Source of the DNA: an uncultured Bacteroidaceae bacterium
GTDB lineage: Bacteria > Bacteroidota > Bacteroidia > Bacteroidales > Bacteroidaceae
Assembly (NCBI GenBank): GCA_905234555.1
Contig: CAJOHO010000026.1
Location: forward strand, 1 to 51,084
Direction of reading: 5' to 3'
Length of the DNA: 51,084 nucleotides
Shown: piece after piece, positions 1 to 8,395 of the stretch
How positions within the stretch are numbered: the first letter of the stretch is position 1
Layout of the letters: each line of letters begins with the position of its first letter
Notes under the pieces: generated by a model
Seen by the model: the letters and a program-made list of their open reading frames with translations, nothing else
What the model was told of the DNA's origin: nothing
Database searches by the model: none
Translations under genes and position numbers: made by a program

Positions 1-118
1 GGTCGTTATGCATAAAGCAAAGGGCTTTATGCCTTCTAACCTCTAAACCAAGTTTATCAGCTACCTCTTCTATGGGAAGTTCATTTAAACGAACAATAAT
101 ATTTTGAGGAATGTTCAT
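1..118 (-). CDS. N-terminus of a CHC2 zinc-finger (primase-like) protein, cut by window edge
   Basis: On the minus strand an ATG at 116-118 opens a frame running off the window. About 39 residues are visible, including LPIEEVADKLGLEVRRHKA followed by LCFMHND. That pattern (a short helix, then C-x2-H) resembles the start of CHC2-type zinc fingers of DNA-primase/TOPRIM proteins, often found on Bacteroidetes mobile elements. The rest of the zinc ligands and any catalytic domain lie outside, so the function is inference. It lies downstream of, and co-directional with, the DUF1016 gene, suggesting the left end of this window belongs to an accessory island. Confidence 0.55.
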   Translation of the reverse strand, partial: MNIPQNIIVRLNELPIEEVADKLGLEVRRHKALCFMHND

Positions 119-226
119 ATCACTATTATTGAAGATTCATCCGTTACATCAATTATGAACTATATAGACAAGAAGTTACATGGCACCAATCTAACCATTT
201 GCGATAATTGAATGAGCACCTTATTT

Positions 227-1279
227 CTATGTATTTTCCTCCTTTTCGATTTGAATAGGATGTTCCTTGCCAAAAGCTTCCATTTCTTCTGCCACTACTC
301 TCTTTAATTCTTCTTGTGGCACAATCAGTTGATAATCTGCAACTCCAATGGGTTTGCCCATATCTTCTAATGCTAATTCAACTTCAACACGATCTTTCTC
401 AGCACACAGAATGATACCGATAGAACGGTTTTCATCTTCCCTACGTTCCAAACGGTCTAACAAAGAGAGGTAGTAGTTCATCTTACCTGCATATTCTGGC
501 CTAAATTCGCCAATCTTCAAATCAATGGCCACAAGGCAATGAAGACCGCGATGGAAGAAAAGCATATCAACCTTACTCCGCTTTCCATTGTATTCAAGCA
601 CGTATTGATTGCCAATATACGAAAAACCTTTGCCAAGTTCCAAAAGGAACTGCTTTACCTTCTCTACCAGTCGGGCTTCAAGTTCTGTTTCCAAGATGGG
701 ATCTTTCACGCCAAGGAATCCCAAATTGTAACCACTTCTGAACACCTCATTGGCAAACATCGCCTGTGTAGCAGGTAGCGTCTGCTCGAAATTATTATCA
801 GAAGGCTCATTCTTCCTCTTGTGCATTTGCATAGAAATGGCACTAGATAGAAGCTCACGATTCCAACCTTTTGAAGCAGTTTCTTGTGCGTAATATAATA
901 TGGTATTATCATCGTCTCCGAACTTGCGCATCAAGGTAAGAGTATGCCCCCAAGGTAAAACTGCGACAGCCTGTCGCAGTTTTGGCTCGCTTTCACAGAA
1001 ACGTTCATAAAACTTCTTCATGTCCCACAGGTTTCTTGGAGAAACTCCCATCTGTGGATAACGATGCTTCAAGTCAAAAGACAAGCGATTTACCACGCCG
1101 CTTCCATGCTTACTTTCAATCTTCTTGTCGTGAAGCAATTTCCCGATTTCCCAATGAGCGGTACCGATGGCAGAACATACCGTTGTTGCCACCATTGCTC
1201 TTGTCCTGTCAATAACTGCGACAGCCTGTCGCAGAATTGCATCATACTCTGATTCTTGAATATGTATAATATCTGCCAT
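227..1279 (-). CDS. DUF1016/YhcG-type PD-(D/E)XK nuclease-domain protein
   Basis: 350 residues. The N-terminal half carries the helical DUF1016 region (HWEIGKLL near residue 43, VSPRNLWDMKKFYERF near 80). The C-terminal half holds a PD-(D/E)XK-like core around residues 235-260: KVDMLFF followed by AIDLKIGEF, giving the D...D-x-K arrangement. Family members are putative DNA nucleases linked to mobile elements or defence; the physiological role is not settled. The start lies just 3 bp beyond the stop of a decayed XRE regulator, so the two formed an operon. Odd point: the gene holds the same 19-bp palindrome twice, each time read as LRQAVA (residues 16-21 and 101-106), which looks like in-frame insertion of a palindromic element. 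The frame is intact, so the protein may still be made. Confidence 0.85.
   Translation of the reverse strand: MADIIHIQESEYDAILRQAVAVIDRTRAMVATTVCSAIGTAHWEIGKLLHDKKIESKHGSGVVNRLSFDLKHRYPQMGVSPRNLWDMKKFYERFCESEPKLRQAVAVLPWGHTLTLMRKFGDDDNTILYYAQETASKGWNRELLSSAISMQMHKRKNEPSDNNFEQTLPATQAMFANEVFRSGYNLGFLGVKDPILETELEARLVEKVKQFLLELGKGFSYIGNQYVLEYNGKRSKVDMLFFHRGLHCLVAIDLKIGEFRPEYAGKMNYYLSLLDRLERREDENRSIGIILCAEKDRVEVELALEDMGKPIGVADYQLIVPQEELKRVVAEEMEAFGKEHPIQIEKEENT
961..979. repeat. Palindromic repeat copy 1 inside DUF1016 gene
   Basis: CTGCGACAGCCTGTCGCAG: two 8-bp arms that are exact reverse complements around GCC. It is read in frame as LRQAVA. An identical copy lies at 1216-1234 in the same gene and frame. 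Confidence 0.9.
1216..1234. repeat. Palindromic repeat copy 2 inside DUF1016 gene
   Basis: Identical in all 19 bases to 961-979 and read in the same frame (LRQAVA, residues 16-21). The sequence around the two copies is otherwise unrelated, so this is not a simple domain duplication. Confidence 0.9.
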
Positions 1280-1280
1280 T

Positions 1281-1481
1281 TTATTCTTTATCTGTTATGA
1301 GTTCTCCGTTGTCAATGTCAAGCAATATTGCTATCTTATCTAATGTATTCAAATCGGTCTGAGAAACGTTGGTAAACCTTTTACGAACAGTAGCAGGATT
1401 CTTGCCTAATTCCTCTGCAAGCCACTATGCAGTTCACTTCATTGCAAAGAGTACGATTTTAATACGATTCTAATCTTCCAT
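1281..1481 (-). pseudogene. Decayed XRE-family helix-turn-helix regulator
   Basis: A 67-codon frame from ATG (1479-1481) to TAA (1281-1283) reads MED*NRIKIVLFAMK*TA*WLAEELGKNPATVRKR, then FTNVSQTDLNTLDKIAILLD and a short tail. This is clearly a small XRE/HTH_3 regulator of the type common in Bacteroidetes (WLAEELGKNPATV...NVSQ.DL.TL.KIA). Three stop codons (TAG, TGA, TAG) interrupt the first 19 codons, all in the same frame, with no frameshift. The gene ends 1 bp before the start of the DUF1016 gene, so it was probably its autoregulator. Only the first helix region is damaged; the recognition helix is intact. Confidence 0.85.
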
Positions 1482-1505
1482 TTGCAAATATCTTTAATTT
1501 GAACG

Positions 1506-1513
1506 CAAAGATA
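1506..1513 (-). promoter_or_regulatory. Probable -7 element upstream of decayed XRE/DUF1016 operon
   Basis: TATCTTTG on the minus strand, matching the Bacteroidetes TAnnTTTG element, 24 bp upstream of the XRE start codon. No clear TTTG -33 element was found at the proper distance. Confidence 0.45.
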
Positions 1514-1664
1514 AACAAAATAATCAACAATATAAGAAAATCCATTAAAAAAAGACGCTTTTAAATATTATATTTGGAATTAATATTAGTATTTGTGTCT
1601 TGTAGGCAACAAAAGAGCTGAGATAGCCCCAGGATTCAGAAGAGTGCGTAAGATTTCTTATCTT

Positions 1665-1892
1665 TGCACGCTTGGACGGAGGTTTGTGCGTGCTTCAATT
1701 CTATTATCTCTTAACTGTTCTAAAAATTCCAAGTACTTAGAAATAAATTTTCAAGTACTTAGAAATATTTTTTCAAGTACTTAGAATTATTTTTCCAAGT
1801 ACTTGGAAATTTTGTTAGTGTTCGCTGATGGAGAATTATCAGCGTGCATTGGCGGATAATTCAGCGTGCTGCAAGTTTGTTTTCAATGTGCT
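1665..1892. repeat. 22-bp-phased octamer array 1 (11 units)
   Basis: Octamers begin at 1665, 1687, 1709, 1731, 1753, 1775, 1797, 1819, 1841, 1863 and 1885, every interval exactly 22 bp. In order: TGCACGCT, TGCGTGCT, TCTTAACT (weak), four times AAGTACTT, TGTTCGCT, AGCGTGCA, AGCGTGCT, AATGTGCT. Spacers are AT-rich and mostly not conserved, except around the AAGTACTT units. This is the main content of the gap 1482-2004; no convincing gene is present there. Confidence 0.85.
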
Positions 1893-1943
1893 TGGCATTA
1901 TTCATCGTAAAGATGTTTGGCTCAATGATGACTTATAATAATG

Positions 1944-1979
1944 AAATGCAGCACCATGCATGAGCTTGGTGCTGCATTT
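1944..1979 (-). terminator. Hairpin downstream of the sigma factor gene
   Basis: A perfect 13-bp stem (AAATGCAGCACCA and its reverse complement) with a 10-base loop, 25 bp past the stop of the sigma factor gene. The T run is better on the plus strand, so it may act in both directions. Confidence 0.6.
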
Positions 1980-2004
1980 TTATAACGCTTATGGTTAGGG
2001 TCTG

Positions 2005-2586
2005 TTATGCTAAGGCGTGGCGGGCGAGTTTGCGGAGGTTGATGAGGGCGTAGCGCATGCGACCGAGGGCTGTGTTGATGCTGACGCCTGTCTTGACGGC
2101 GATTTCCTTGAAGCTGAGTTCATCGTAGAAACGCATGAGGACCACTTCGCGCTGGCTTTCGGGCAGCTGCATGATAAGGTGACGGACTTCGGCAAGGGTC
2201 TGCTGGTCGATGATTTCGCGTTCGCGGTTCTCGTCAACGGCGATGGAGGCATCGTTGAAGATGTCCATTTCTGAGTCGTCGTCGGAGATGAGCTGCGGAC
2301 CTTGCAGGTGGCGATGGCGGTCGATGACCTGGTTGTGGGTGATGCGCATGAGCCAGGAAGCGAACTTGTTCATGTCGTTGTAACGCCCCGACTTGATGGT
2401 AGCAATTACGCGCATAAAGACTTCCTGGAAGAGGTCGTTGGCTTCTTCCTGGTTGCGGACTGCACAGAAAATATAGGAATAAACTTTGCTTTCGTAGCGC
2501 TTCAGGAGCGCATCGAATGCACTATCATTGCCTTCTTTGAACGATACGACCAACTGCTCGTCGGTGTATGCTGAAAATTCTTTCAT
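2005..2586 (-). CDS. ECF-type RNA polymerase sigma factor
   Basis: 193 residues. Region 2 spans about residues 10-90 (AFDALLKRYESKVYSYI, then EEANDLFQEVFMRVI and FASWLMRITHNQVIDRHR), and region 4 about 130-190 (LPESQREVVLMRFYDELSFK, then EIAVKTGVSINTALGRMRYA). This is a group 4 sigma factor that directs core RNA polymerase to selected promoters. No anti-sigma gene is adjacent, so it is a stand-alone type rather than a FecI/FecR pair. A promoter with TTTG and TTACTTTG elements 20 bp apart lies upstream, and a strong hairpin follows. The regulon cannot be read from the sequence. Confidence 0.93.
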   Translation of the reverse strand: MKEFSAYTDEQLVVSFKEGNDSAFDALLKRYESKVYSYIFCAVRNQEEANDLFQEVFMRVIATIKSGRYNDMNKFASWLMRITHNQVIDRHRHLQGPQLISDDDSEMDIFNDASIAVDENREREIIDQQTLAEVRHLIMQLPESQREVVLMRFYDELSFKEIAVKTGVSINTALGRMRYALINLRKLARHALA

Positions 2587-2702
2587 TAAGCTTTTTTAAA
2601 TTTGTTAAGCGTAATGTTTTGTCGATAGGCAATGAGGGTTTTAATGTTTAACGTTTAATGTTTTGCCCCGCAAGAAAAGGCGCAGAGCGTTGATTTCGGG
2701 GG

Positions 2703-2734
2703 CAAAGTAACGGCTTTTCTGTGAAAAAAGCAAA
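2703..2734 (-). promoter_or_regulatory. Promoter of the sigma factor gene
   Basis: Minus strand: TTTG at 2731-2734, 20-bp spacer, TTACTTTG at 2703-2710. This fits the Bacteroidetes vegetative consensus with one mismatch in the -7 element, and implies a leader of roughly 110 bases. Confidence 0.6.
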
Positions 2735-2769
2735 AAATGTGCGTATTTTTTTACGTAAAGGGGCAATTT

Positions 2770-3759
2770 TTAACAAAAACGAGCGTTGCAGACGTTGTTT
2801 CCACGCAGGAAATCGGCAATCGCCATGCGTTTTTTGCCTGCCAGCTGAAGGGTCTTGATACGCAGGATCCCGTCTGTGCAGACGACATCGAGGTAGTTTT
2901 TGCCGTCGGAAAGGAGGGAGCCAGGGGTCTGCGCAGGCTGGGCTTCGCGCTTTTCGGCTTCGAAGATTTTGACCTGGAGAGCGCTATTGGCTGAAGAGGC
3001 ACTATCGGGAGAAGTGACCAGTTCTGTCCAAGCAGCGGGATAGGGACTGAGGCCGCGGATGAAGTCGTAGATGCGCTTCGTAGGCTGGGACCAGTCGATG
3101 CGGCAGGTTTCGCGGAAGATTTTGGGTGCTGGCTTCAACTCACCTGCAGAAGCGGAAAGGAGGCTCTGGTCGATGGGATGGACGTTGCCGGCAAGGATGT
3201 TGTCAACGGTCTCTGTGACGAGCTTGCCTCCGAGCAGCATGAGTCGGTCGTGGACGTCGCCCACGTTGTCGGTATCGCTAATGGGTACACGTACTTGCTG
3301 GATGACTTCGCCTGTGTCTATCTCGTGCTTAAGGAAGAAGGTGGTGATGCCTGTCTCCGTCTCGCCGTTGATGACTGCCCAGTTGATGGGAGCAGCTCCG
3401 CGATACTGAGGCAGGAGCGAGGCGTGGAGGTTGAAGGTGCCCATCGGCGGCATTGCCCACACCACTTCGGGCAGCATGCGGAACGCCACCACGATCTGGA
3501 GGTCGGCACGCAGGCTGCGCAGTTCTTCGACGAAAGCCTCGTCTTTGAGGCGTTCGGGCTGAAGCACGCGCAAACCGTGTTCAACGGCATATTGCTTGAC
3601 GGGGCTTGGCTGGAGCACGCTTCCGTGACGACCCATGGGTTTGTCGGGCATCGTGATGACGCCCACTACGTTATAACCGCCTTCTACCAAGGCTCGCAGG
3701 CTCTCCACAGCAAAATCGGGAGTGCCCATATAAACGATGCGTAAATCTTCTTTATTCAT
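2770..3759 (-). CDS. fmt: Methionyl-tRNA formyltransferase
   Basis: 329 residues, usual length. Transfers a formyl group from 10-formyltetrahydrofolate to initiator Met-tRNA in the cytoplasm. The N-terminal formyltransferase domain shows IVYMGTPDFAVESL at residues 8-21 and FNLHASLLPQYRGAAPINWA near 107-126, with the catalytic Asn and His in FNLHAS and an Asp in HEIDTGEV. The C-terminal OB-like domain begins near 205. It sits 3 bp after the ClC channel gene on the same strand, so the two are probably cotranscribed. Confidence 0.96.
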   Translation of the reverse strand: MNKEDLRIVYMGTPDFAVESLRALVEGGYNVVGVITMPDKPMGRHGSVLQPSPVKQYAVEHGLRVLQPERLKDEAFVEELRSLRADLQIVVAFRMLPEVVWAMPPMGTFNLHASLLPQYRGAAPINWAVINGETETGITTFFLKHEIDTGEVIQQVRVPISDTDNVGDVHDRLMLLGGKLVTETVDNILAGNVHPIDQSLLSASAGELKPAPKIFRETCRIDWSQPTKRIYDFIRGLSPYPAAWTELVTSPDSASSANSALQVKIFEAEKREAQPAQTPGSLLSDGKNYLDVVCTDGILRIKTLQLAGKKRMAIADFLRGNNVCNARFC

Positions 3760-3762
3760 AGG

Positions 3763-5577
3763 CTATTCAGCTGTGAAGTTGACGAGGGTTTTGCGATAGG
3801 AGTTGAAGAGACCGGAACGGGAAATGAAACCGATGAAGCGGCCTGTTCCGTCAACGACGGGCAGGTTCCAAGCGCGGGTCTCGTCGAACTTCTGAGTGGC
3901 GACTTTCAGGGTGTCGGCTGTGGTGAGGACAGCCGGCGGCTCCTTCATGAACGACTCAACGGTATATTTATGGTAGAGTTCGCTACGGAACATCACTTTT
4001 CGGACGGAATCGAGGGAGAGAATGCCCAGGAGGCGGCCTGTTCCGTCAACCACAGGGAAGAGGTTGCGGCGGCTACGCTCGATGGCAAGCGTGATTTTCG
4101 ACAAATCCCAGTCGGGACGTATGCTGACAAAGTCTTTCTCGAGCAACGAACCCAGCTGGAGGACGGTAAGGATGGCGTCGTCCTTGTCGTGGGTGAGGAG
4201 TTCGCCCTTTCGAGCCAGACGCATGGCATAGATGCTGTGAGGCTCGAAGACGTTGATGGTGAGATAGCTGACGGTCGCCACAATCATGATGGGCACAAAG
4301 AGCTGGTAGCCCCCCGTGAGTTCGGCGATAAGGAAGATGCCTGTGAGGGGCGCATGCATGACGCCCGACATCAATCCTGCCATTCCATACAGCACGCAGT
4401 TCTTCGGCATGACAAAGCCTCCGCTTCCCATCTGGAGCGCCAAGACGGAATCCCAAAGCATGGAGAACACAAAGCCTGTCAACGCTCCCACGAAGAGGCT
4501 GGGTGCGAACACTCCTCCGCAACCACCTCCTCCGTTCGTGGCGCTGGAGGCAAAGACCTTCATGAAGAGCACGAGGGAGAGGTAGATGAGCAACGCCTGT
4601 GTGCCTCCGCCATAGAAGAAGGTGTTGTGCATGATATCGTCGGGATCAGCTCCGTTAATAAGCTGGGAAATCACGTCGTAGCCTTCGCCGTAAAGGGCAG
4701 GCAGGAAATAGATGAGAATACCCAGCACACCTGCTCCCAGCATGAACTTGCGCCAAGGTGTCCGAAGCCAGGCGAACAGCCGTTCGAACTTGTTCATGGC
4801 ACGAGTGAAGTAGAGCGAAACCAATCCACAAACCACACCTAAGAGGATGCAGCCAGGAATGATGTCGATGGTGAAGGCTTTCTCGAGTTCGAACGTGAAC
4901 ATCGACTCTGTGCCGTAGATGGCGTAGCTGACACAGACGGACGTGAGGCTGGTGACCAAAAGAGGAAGAAGCGAAGCCATGTTCAGGTCGAGCATCAGGA
5001 CTTCGAGCACGAACATCATGCCGGCAATCGGCGCCTTGAAGATGCCTGCCACAGCACCAGCTGCACCACACCCCACGAGAAGCATGAGTGTGGCGGGAGG
5101 CAAATGGAAACGCTTTCCCAGATGGGAACCGAACGCACTACCTGTCAACACGATAGGTGCCTCGGCTCCGACACTTCCGCCAAAGCCGATGGTGATGGCA
5201 CTTGCTGCCACACTCGACCAACGGTTGTGGCTCTTGATACGTGCACGCTTGCGACTGATGGCATAAAGAATCTTCGTCACGCCGTGGCTGATGTCGTCAC
5301 GAACCACGTAACGCACGAAGAGGGAAGCCAGCAGGATGCCGATAGCCGGATAGACGAGGTAGAGCCAGTTGGACTCGTCGGCCTGGAAGCCTGCCGTCAG
5401 CAAGTCCTTGATTTCTTCAACCAAGAACTTCAGGACGAATGCAGCCAAACCCGCACAAAGACCCACGATGAGACTCAGACCCAGCACAATCTGCCGATTG
5501 GTCTTATCGCCTTTCAGCCAGTTGGTCAGTCGGTTGAGGAAACTCACCTCTCGTCTTCGCAGCCTTAACGTATTCAT
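3763..5577 (-). CDS. ClC-family chloride channel/antiporter with CBS pair
   Basis: 604 residues. Residues about 28-450 form the ClC membrane domain with around ten hydrophobic helices; signature motifs are GFGGSVGAEAPIVL (gating-glutamate region) and GGCGGVFAPSLFVGA. The C-terminal part contains two CBS domains (about 480-590), with the repeated VVDGTGR motif marking each. ClC proteins move chloride or exchange it for protons; which mode applies is not decided here, though the gating Glu in GAEAP is present. Its position next to fmt and tsaC suggests a conserved housekeeping cluster rather than a functional link. Confidence 0.93.
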   Translation of the reverse strand: MNTLRLRRREVSFLNRLTNWLKGDKTNRQIVLGLSLIVGLCAGLAAFVLKFLVEEIKDLLTAGFQADESNWLYLVYPAIGILLASLFVRYVVRDDISHGVTKILYAISRKRARIKSHNRWSSVAASAITIGFGGSVGAEAPIVLTGSAFGSHLGKRFHLPPATLMLLVGCGAAGAVAGIFKAPIAGMMFVLEVLMLDLNMASLLPLLVTSLTSVCVSYAIYGTESMFTFELEKAFTIDIIPGCILLGVVCGLVSLYFTRAMNKFERLFAWLRTPWRKFMLGAGVLGILIYFLPALYGEGYDVISQLINGADPDDIMHNTFFYGGGTQALLIYLSLVLFMKVFASSATNGGGGCGGVFAPSLFVGALTGFVFSMLWDSVLALQMGSGGFVMPKNCVLYGMAGLMSGVMHAPLTGIFLIAELTGGYQLFVPIMIVATVSYLTINVFEPHSIYAMRLARKGELLTHDKDDAILTVLQLGSLLEKDFVSIRPDWDLSKITLAIERSRRNLFPVVDGTGRLLGILSLDSVRKVMFRSELYHKYTVESFMKEPPAVLTTADTLKVATQKFDETRAWNLPVVDGTGRFIGFISRSGLFNSYRKTLVNFTAE

Positions 5578-5619
5578 ATCAGGTAGAACTATATATATAA
5601 ATAAGGAATAAGGACAAAG

Positions 5620-6186
5620 TTATTGGCGAATGATTTCGAACTCGCCGTTGGCACGTACCTTCACGATGCTCGACGGCTGGTGCTTCTCCTTACAACGCTG
5701 GTTGTAGCGCACCACATAATCGACGCTTTCCTTGATTTCCTCGCTAATCTCGTCGAACGTGCGAGGGGTAGGTTCGCCGCTTATGTTGGCGCTGGTGGAG
5801 ACGATGGGTTTCTGGAAACGGAAGCAAAGTTCCTTGGAGAACGCTTCGGCTGTCACACGAATGCCCACGCTACCATCTTCAGCCAAGAGATTGGGTGCCA
5901 AGCCTGTGGCGTTTTCGTAGATGACGGTCAGCGGTTTGGTAGTCAGATCTACCATATCCCACACGACATCCGGCACGTTCCTGACGTAACGGGCGAGACG
6001 GTCGGGACTATCGACCAGACAGATGAGCGCTTTGGAGTCCTCGCGCTTCTTGATATCATAGACACGTCGAACGGCTTCGGCGTTGGTGGCATCGCAACCG
6101 ATACCCCAGACCGTGTCGGTTGGGTAAAGAATGACGCCGCCATTCTTCATCACTTCTATCGCTTTCTTTACTTCGTCTTGTAACAT
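5620..6186 (-). CDS. tsaC: L-threonylcarbamoyladenylate synthase (Sua5/YciO/YrdC family)
   Basis: 188 residues from the ATG at 6184-6186. Makes threonylcarbamoyl-AMP from threonine, bicarbonate and ATP, the first step of the t6A37 modification of ANN-decoding tRNAs. The diagnostic motif GGVILYPTDTVWGIGCDA lies near residues 16-33, with KKREDSKALICLV following. A longer frame could begin with GTG overlapping the prfC stop, adding four residues; the ATG is preferred since family members start close to it. It follows prfC without a gap and precedes the ClC gene, all on the minus strand. Confidence 0.92.
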   Translation of the reverse strand: MLQDEVKKAIEVMKNGGVILYPTDTVWGIGCDATNAEAVRRVYDIKKREDSKALICLVDSPDRLARYVRNVPDVVWDMVDLTTKPLTVIYENATGLAPNLLAEDGSVGIRVTAEAFSKELCFRFQKPIVSTSANISGEPTPRTFDEISEEIKESVDYVVRYNQRCKEKHQPSSIVKVRANGEFEIIRQ

Positions 6187-6197
6187 AGGCACTACCA

Positions 6198-7781
6198 CTA
6201 AAACTCGCTCGTGAAGTGGAACTTGATGTGCTTAAAGTCCTGCTGCGCCATCATGAGAACGTAGGAGGAATCGGCAAGGAACACATCGCGTCCTTCACGG
6301 TCGTGAGCCATATATTGGTACTTTCTTTTCTTGAAATTCTCGTATTCTGCTTCGTCATCACTCTCAATCCAGCAGGCTTTGTAGAGGCTGGCAGGTTCCC
6401 ACTTGCAGAGGGCGTTGTATTCGTTCTCCAAGCGGTACTGGATGACTTCGAACTGCAGTTGTCCGACCGTTCCGATGAGCTTTCGTCCGTTGAACTGGTT
6501 GATGAAGAGTTGCGCCACACCCTCGTCCATGAGCTGGTTGATGCCTTTCTCCAGCTGCTTCGTCTTCATCGGGTCGGCATTCTCGATGTACTTGAACATC
6601 TCAGGCGAGAAGGAGGGCAGACCCTTGAAATGCAACTGCTCGCCTTCGGTCAGCGTGTCACCAATCTTAAAGATGCCATTATCCGGCAGACCGACGATGT
6701 CGCCAGGCCAAGCCTCATCAATGGTGTTCTTCTTCTGTGCCATGAACTGTGTGGGCGAAGAGAAACGGACGATCTTACCCTGACGGACATGCAGATAGGG
6801 GGCATTTCGCACGAACTTGCCTGAGCAGACCTTGCAGAAGGCTGTACACGAACGGTGGTTGGGGTCGATATTCGCTGTAATCTTGAAGATAAAGCCTGTG
6901 AACTTCGGTTCTTCGGGCAGCACGAGGCGTTCCTCGGCTGTGGTGGGACGAGGATTAGGAGCAATCTGCACGAAGCAGTCGAGCAGTTCCTGCACACCAA
7001 AATTGTTGAGGGCCGATCCAAAGAAAACTGGTGCCACTTCTGCGTCGAGATAGGTCTGCACATCAAACTCAGGATACACTCCGTCAACGAGTTCAAGGTC
7101 TTCACGCAGTTTGTCGGCGTCCTCCTTCCCTACCCTTTCGTCCAGCTCTGCTGAATCAATCTGCACGCTAACCTTCTCTGTCACTTTCTGTTTGTCGGGC
7201 ATGAAGAGGTTGAGATTCTTCTCGTAAATATTATAAACTCCTTTGAAACGTGCTCCCTGATTGATGGGCCAAGACAGCGGACGTACGCTGATCTGAAGTT
7301 CCTGCTCCACTTCGTCGAGAAGGTCGAACGGATCGCGTCCCTCACGGTCCATCTTGTTGATGAAAACAATCACAGGGGTTTTGCGCATGCGGCAAACGGT
7401 CATCAGCTTACGTGTCTGCGTCTCCACGCCCTTGGCTCCATCAATCACGATGATCGCACTATCGACGGCTGTGAGGGTGCGGAAGGTGTCTTCGGCAAAG
7501 TCCTGGTGACCTGGGGTGTCGAGGATGTTGACTTTGTATTCTATGTCTGAACCGTCTGGTGTATAGTCGAACTCCATCACGGATGTGCTGACGGAAATAC
7601 CACGCTGCTTCTCTATCTCCATCCAGTCGCTGGTCGCTGTCTTCTTGATCTTATTCGACTTCACAGCTCCTGCCACTTGGATCTGTCCTCCAAACAACAG
7701 CAGCTTCTCTGTTAGCGTCGTCTTACCCGCATCAGGGTGACTAATGATGGCAAACGTTCTTCTACGATCTATTTCATTCAT
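6198..7781 (-). CDS. prfC: Peptide chain release factor 3
   Basis: 527 residues, normal length. A GTPase that removes RF1/RF2 from ribosomes after termination. GTP-binding motifs are clear: [15 protein letters not shown] (G1, residues 15-29), [13 protein letters not shown] (G3, near 88) and [10 protein letters not shown] (G4, near 142). The RF3 C-terminal domain follows, with [14 protein letters not shown] near 440. The next gene begins within 12 bp of its stop. Upstream lies a set of ATCAGGGAT repeats belonging to the border of the GxxExxY locus, so native promoter sequence between prfC and rfbD may have been displaced. Confidence 0.97.
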   Translation of the reverse strand: MNEIDRRRTFAIISHPDAGKTTLTEKLLLFGGQIQVAGAVKSNKIKKTATSDWMEIEKQRGISVSTSVMEFDYTPDGSDIEYKVNILDTPGHQDFAEDTFRTLTAVDSAIIVIDGAKGVETQTRKLMTVCRMRKTPVIVFINKMDREGRDPFDLLDEVEQELQISVRPLSWPINQGARFKGVYNIYEKNLNLFMPDKQKVTEKVSVQIDSAELDERVGKEDADKLREDLELVDGVYPEFDVQTYLDAEVAPVFFGSALNNFGVQELLDCFVQIAPNPRPTTAEERLVLPEEPKFTGFIFKITANIDPNHRSCTAFCKVCSGKFVRNAPYLHVRQGKIVRFSSPTQFMAQKKNTIDEAWPGDIVGLPDNGIFKIGDTLTEGEQLHFKGLPSFSPEMFKYIENADPMKTKQLEKGINQLMDEGVAQLFINQFNGRKLIGTVGQLQFEVIQYRLENEYNALCKWEPASLYKACWIESDDEAEYENFKKRKYQYMAHDREGRDVFLADSSYVLMMAQQDFKHIKFHFTSEF

Positions 7782-7796
7782 AATCTATCTGTTCTG

Positions 7797-7868
7797 TCTA
7801 AGGATTTTTATCAGGGATTTTTTATCAGGGATTATTAATCAGGGATTTAAAGGATTTATAAGGATCTT
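7797..7868 (+). repeat. Left border repeats of the GxxExxY locus
   Basis: Three copies of ATCAGGGATT begin at 7810, 7824 and 7838 (14-bp steps). The last continues as TTAAAGGATTTATAAGGAT. Read on the opposite strand, the same string (ATCAGGGATTTAA...AAAGGATTTAT) occurs on the other side of the GxxExxY gene, giving an inverted arrangement. Confidence 0.8.
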
Positions 7869-7990
7869 TCCGGATTATCCTTGGAGCAGCGAGAGCAATA
7901 TGAGCTTGCTCAAATTTTGCCGAATCGTGACAAGGTTCACAGAATGTAATTCTAAAGGATTAATAAGATTTGAAGGATTGTGCTGTAAAA

Positions 7991-8362
7991 TCATCTAAAA
8001 TGGTTATCACATCTTCTGAAGAAGGGCTTAGGAGCACCAAAGTTCATCAAAAAACCGACATCCATATCTGTTGCCTTCAAATAATTCAGCAACTGAGCGA
8101 TTTCATCGCCCGTAATCTCAGCCAGCGCTTTCAATTCCAAAACGATCTTATTTTCTACAATAATATCTGGGATGTAATACCCAACTAATTCATTTTTATA
8201 TATTACTTCTACGCGTTTCTGACAATCACAAAAAAGTCCTCGCATACCTAACTCTTTATACATGGCATTTTGATAGACTTGTTCCACAAATCCAAAACCC
8301 AACGTATTATAGACGTCATAATAGGCCGCGATAATCTGCTCAGTCAACTTATCGTATTGCAT
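7991..8362 (-). CDS. GxxExxY family protein (PD-(D/E)XK-like)
   Basis: 123 residues. The motif GFGFVEQVYQNA at residues 22-33 matches the family signature G-x-G-F-x-E-x-x-Y. The core has the pattern D-I-I-x-E-x-K plus ELKAL (PDIIVENKIVLELKAL, near 66-81), typical of the PD-(D/E)XK-like fold assigned to the family. Function is unknown; such genes occur singly and patchily in Bacteroidetes. Here it sits between prfC and rfbD with inverted AGGGATT-rich repeats on both sides, which supports the idea that gene plus borders arrived as a unit. The right border directly overlaps the 3' end of rfbD. Confidence 0.85.
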   Translation of the reverse strand: MQYDKLTEQIIAAYYDVYNTLGFGFVEQVYQNAMYKELGMRGLFCDCQKRVEVIYKNELVGYYIPDIIVENKIVLELKALAEITGDEIAQLLNYLKATDMDVGFLMNFGAPKPFFRRCDNHFR

Positions 8363-8395
8363 ATAAATCCTTTTTAATCCCTTAAATCCCTGATA
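8363..8395 (-). repeat. Right border repeat of the GxxExxY locus
   Basis: On the minus strand: TTATCAGGGATTTAAGGGAT, then TAAAAAGGATTTAT, ending at the GxxExxY start codon. It is the inverted counterpart of 7836-7863. It supplies the last codons and stop of rfbD. Confidence 0.8.

Noticed and set aside
1593..1784. Short frame overlapping the first octamer array
   Set aside because: It reads through AAGTACTT units and encodes no plausible protein.
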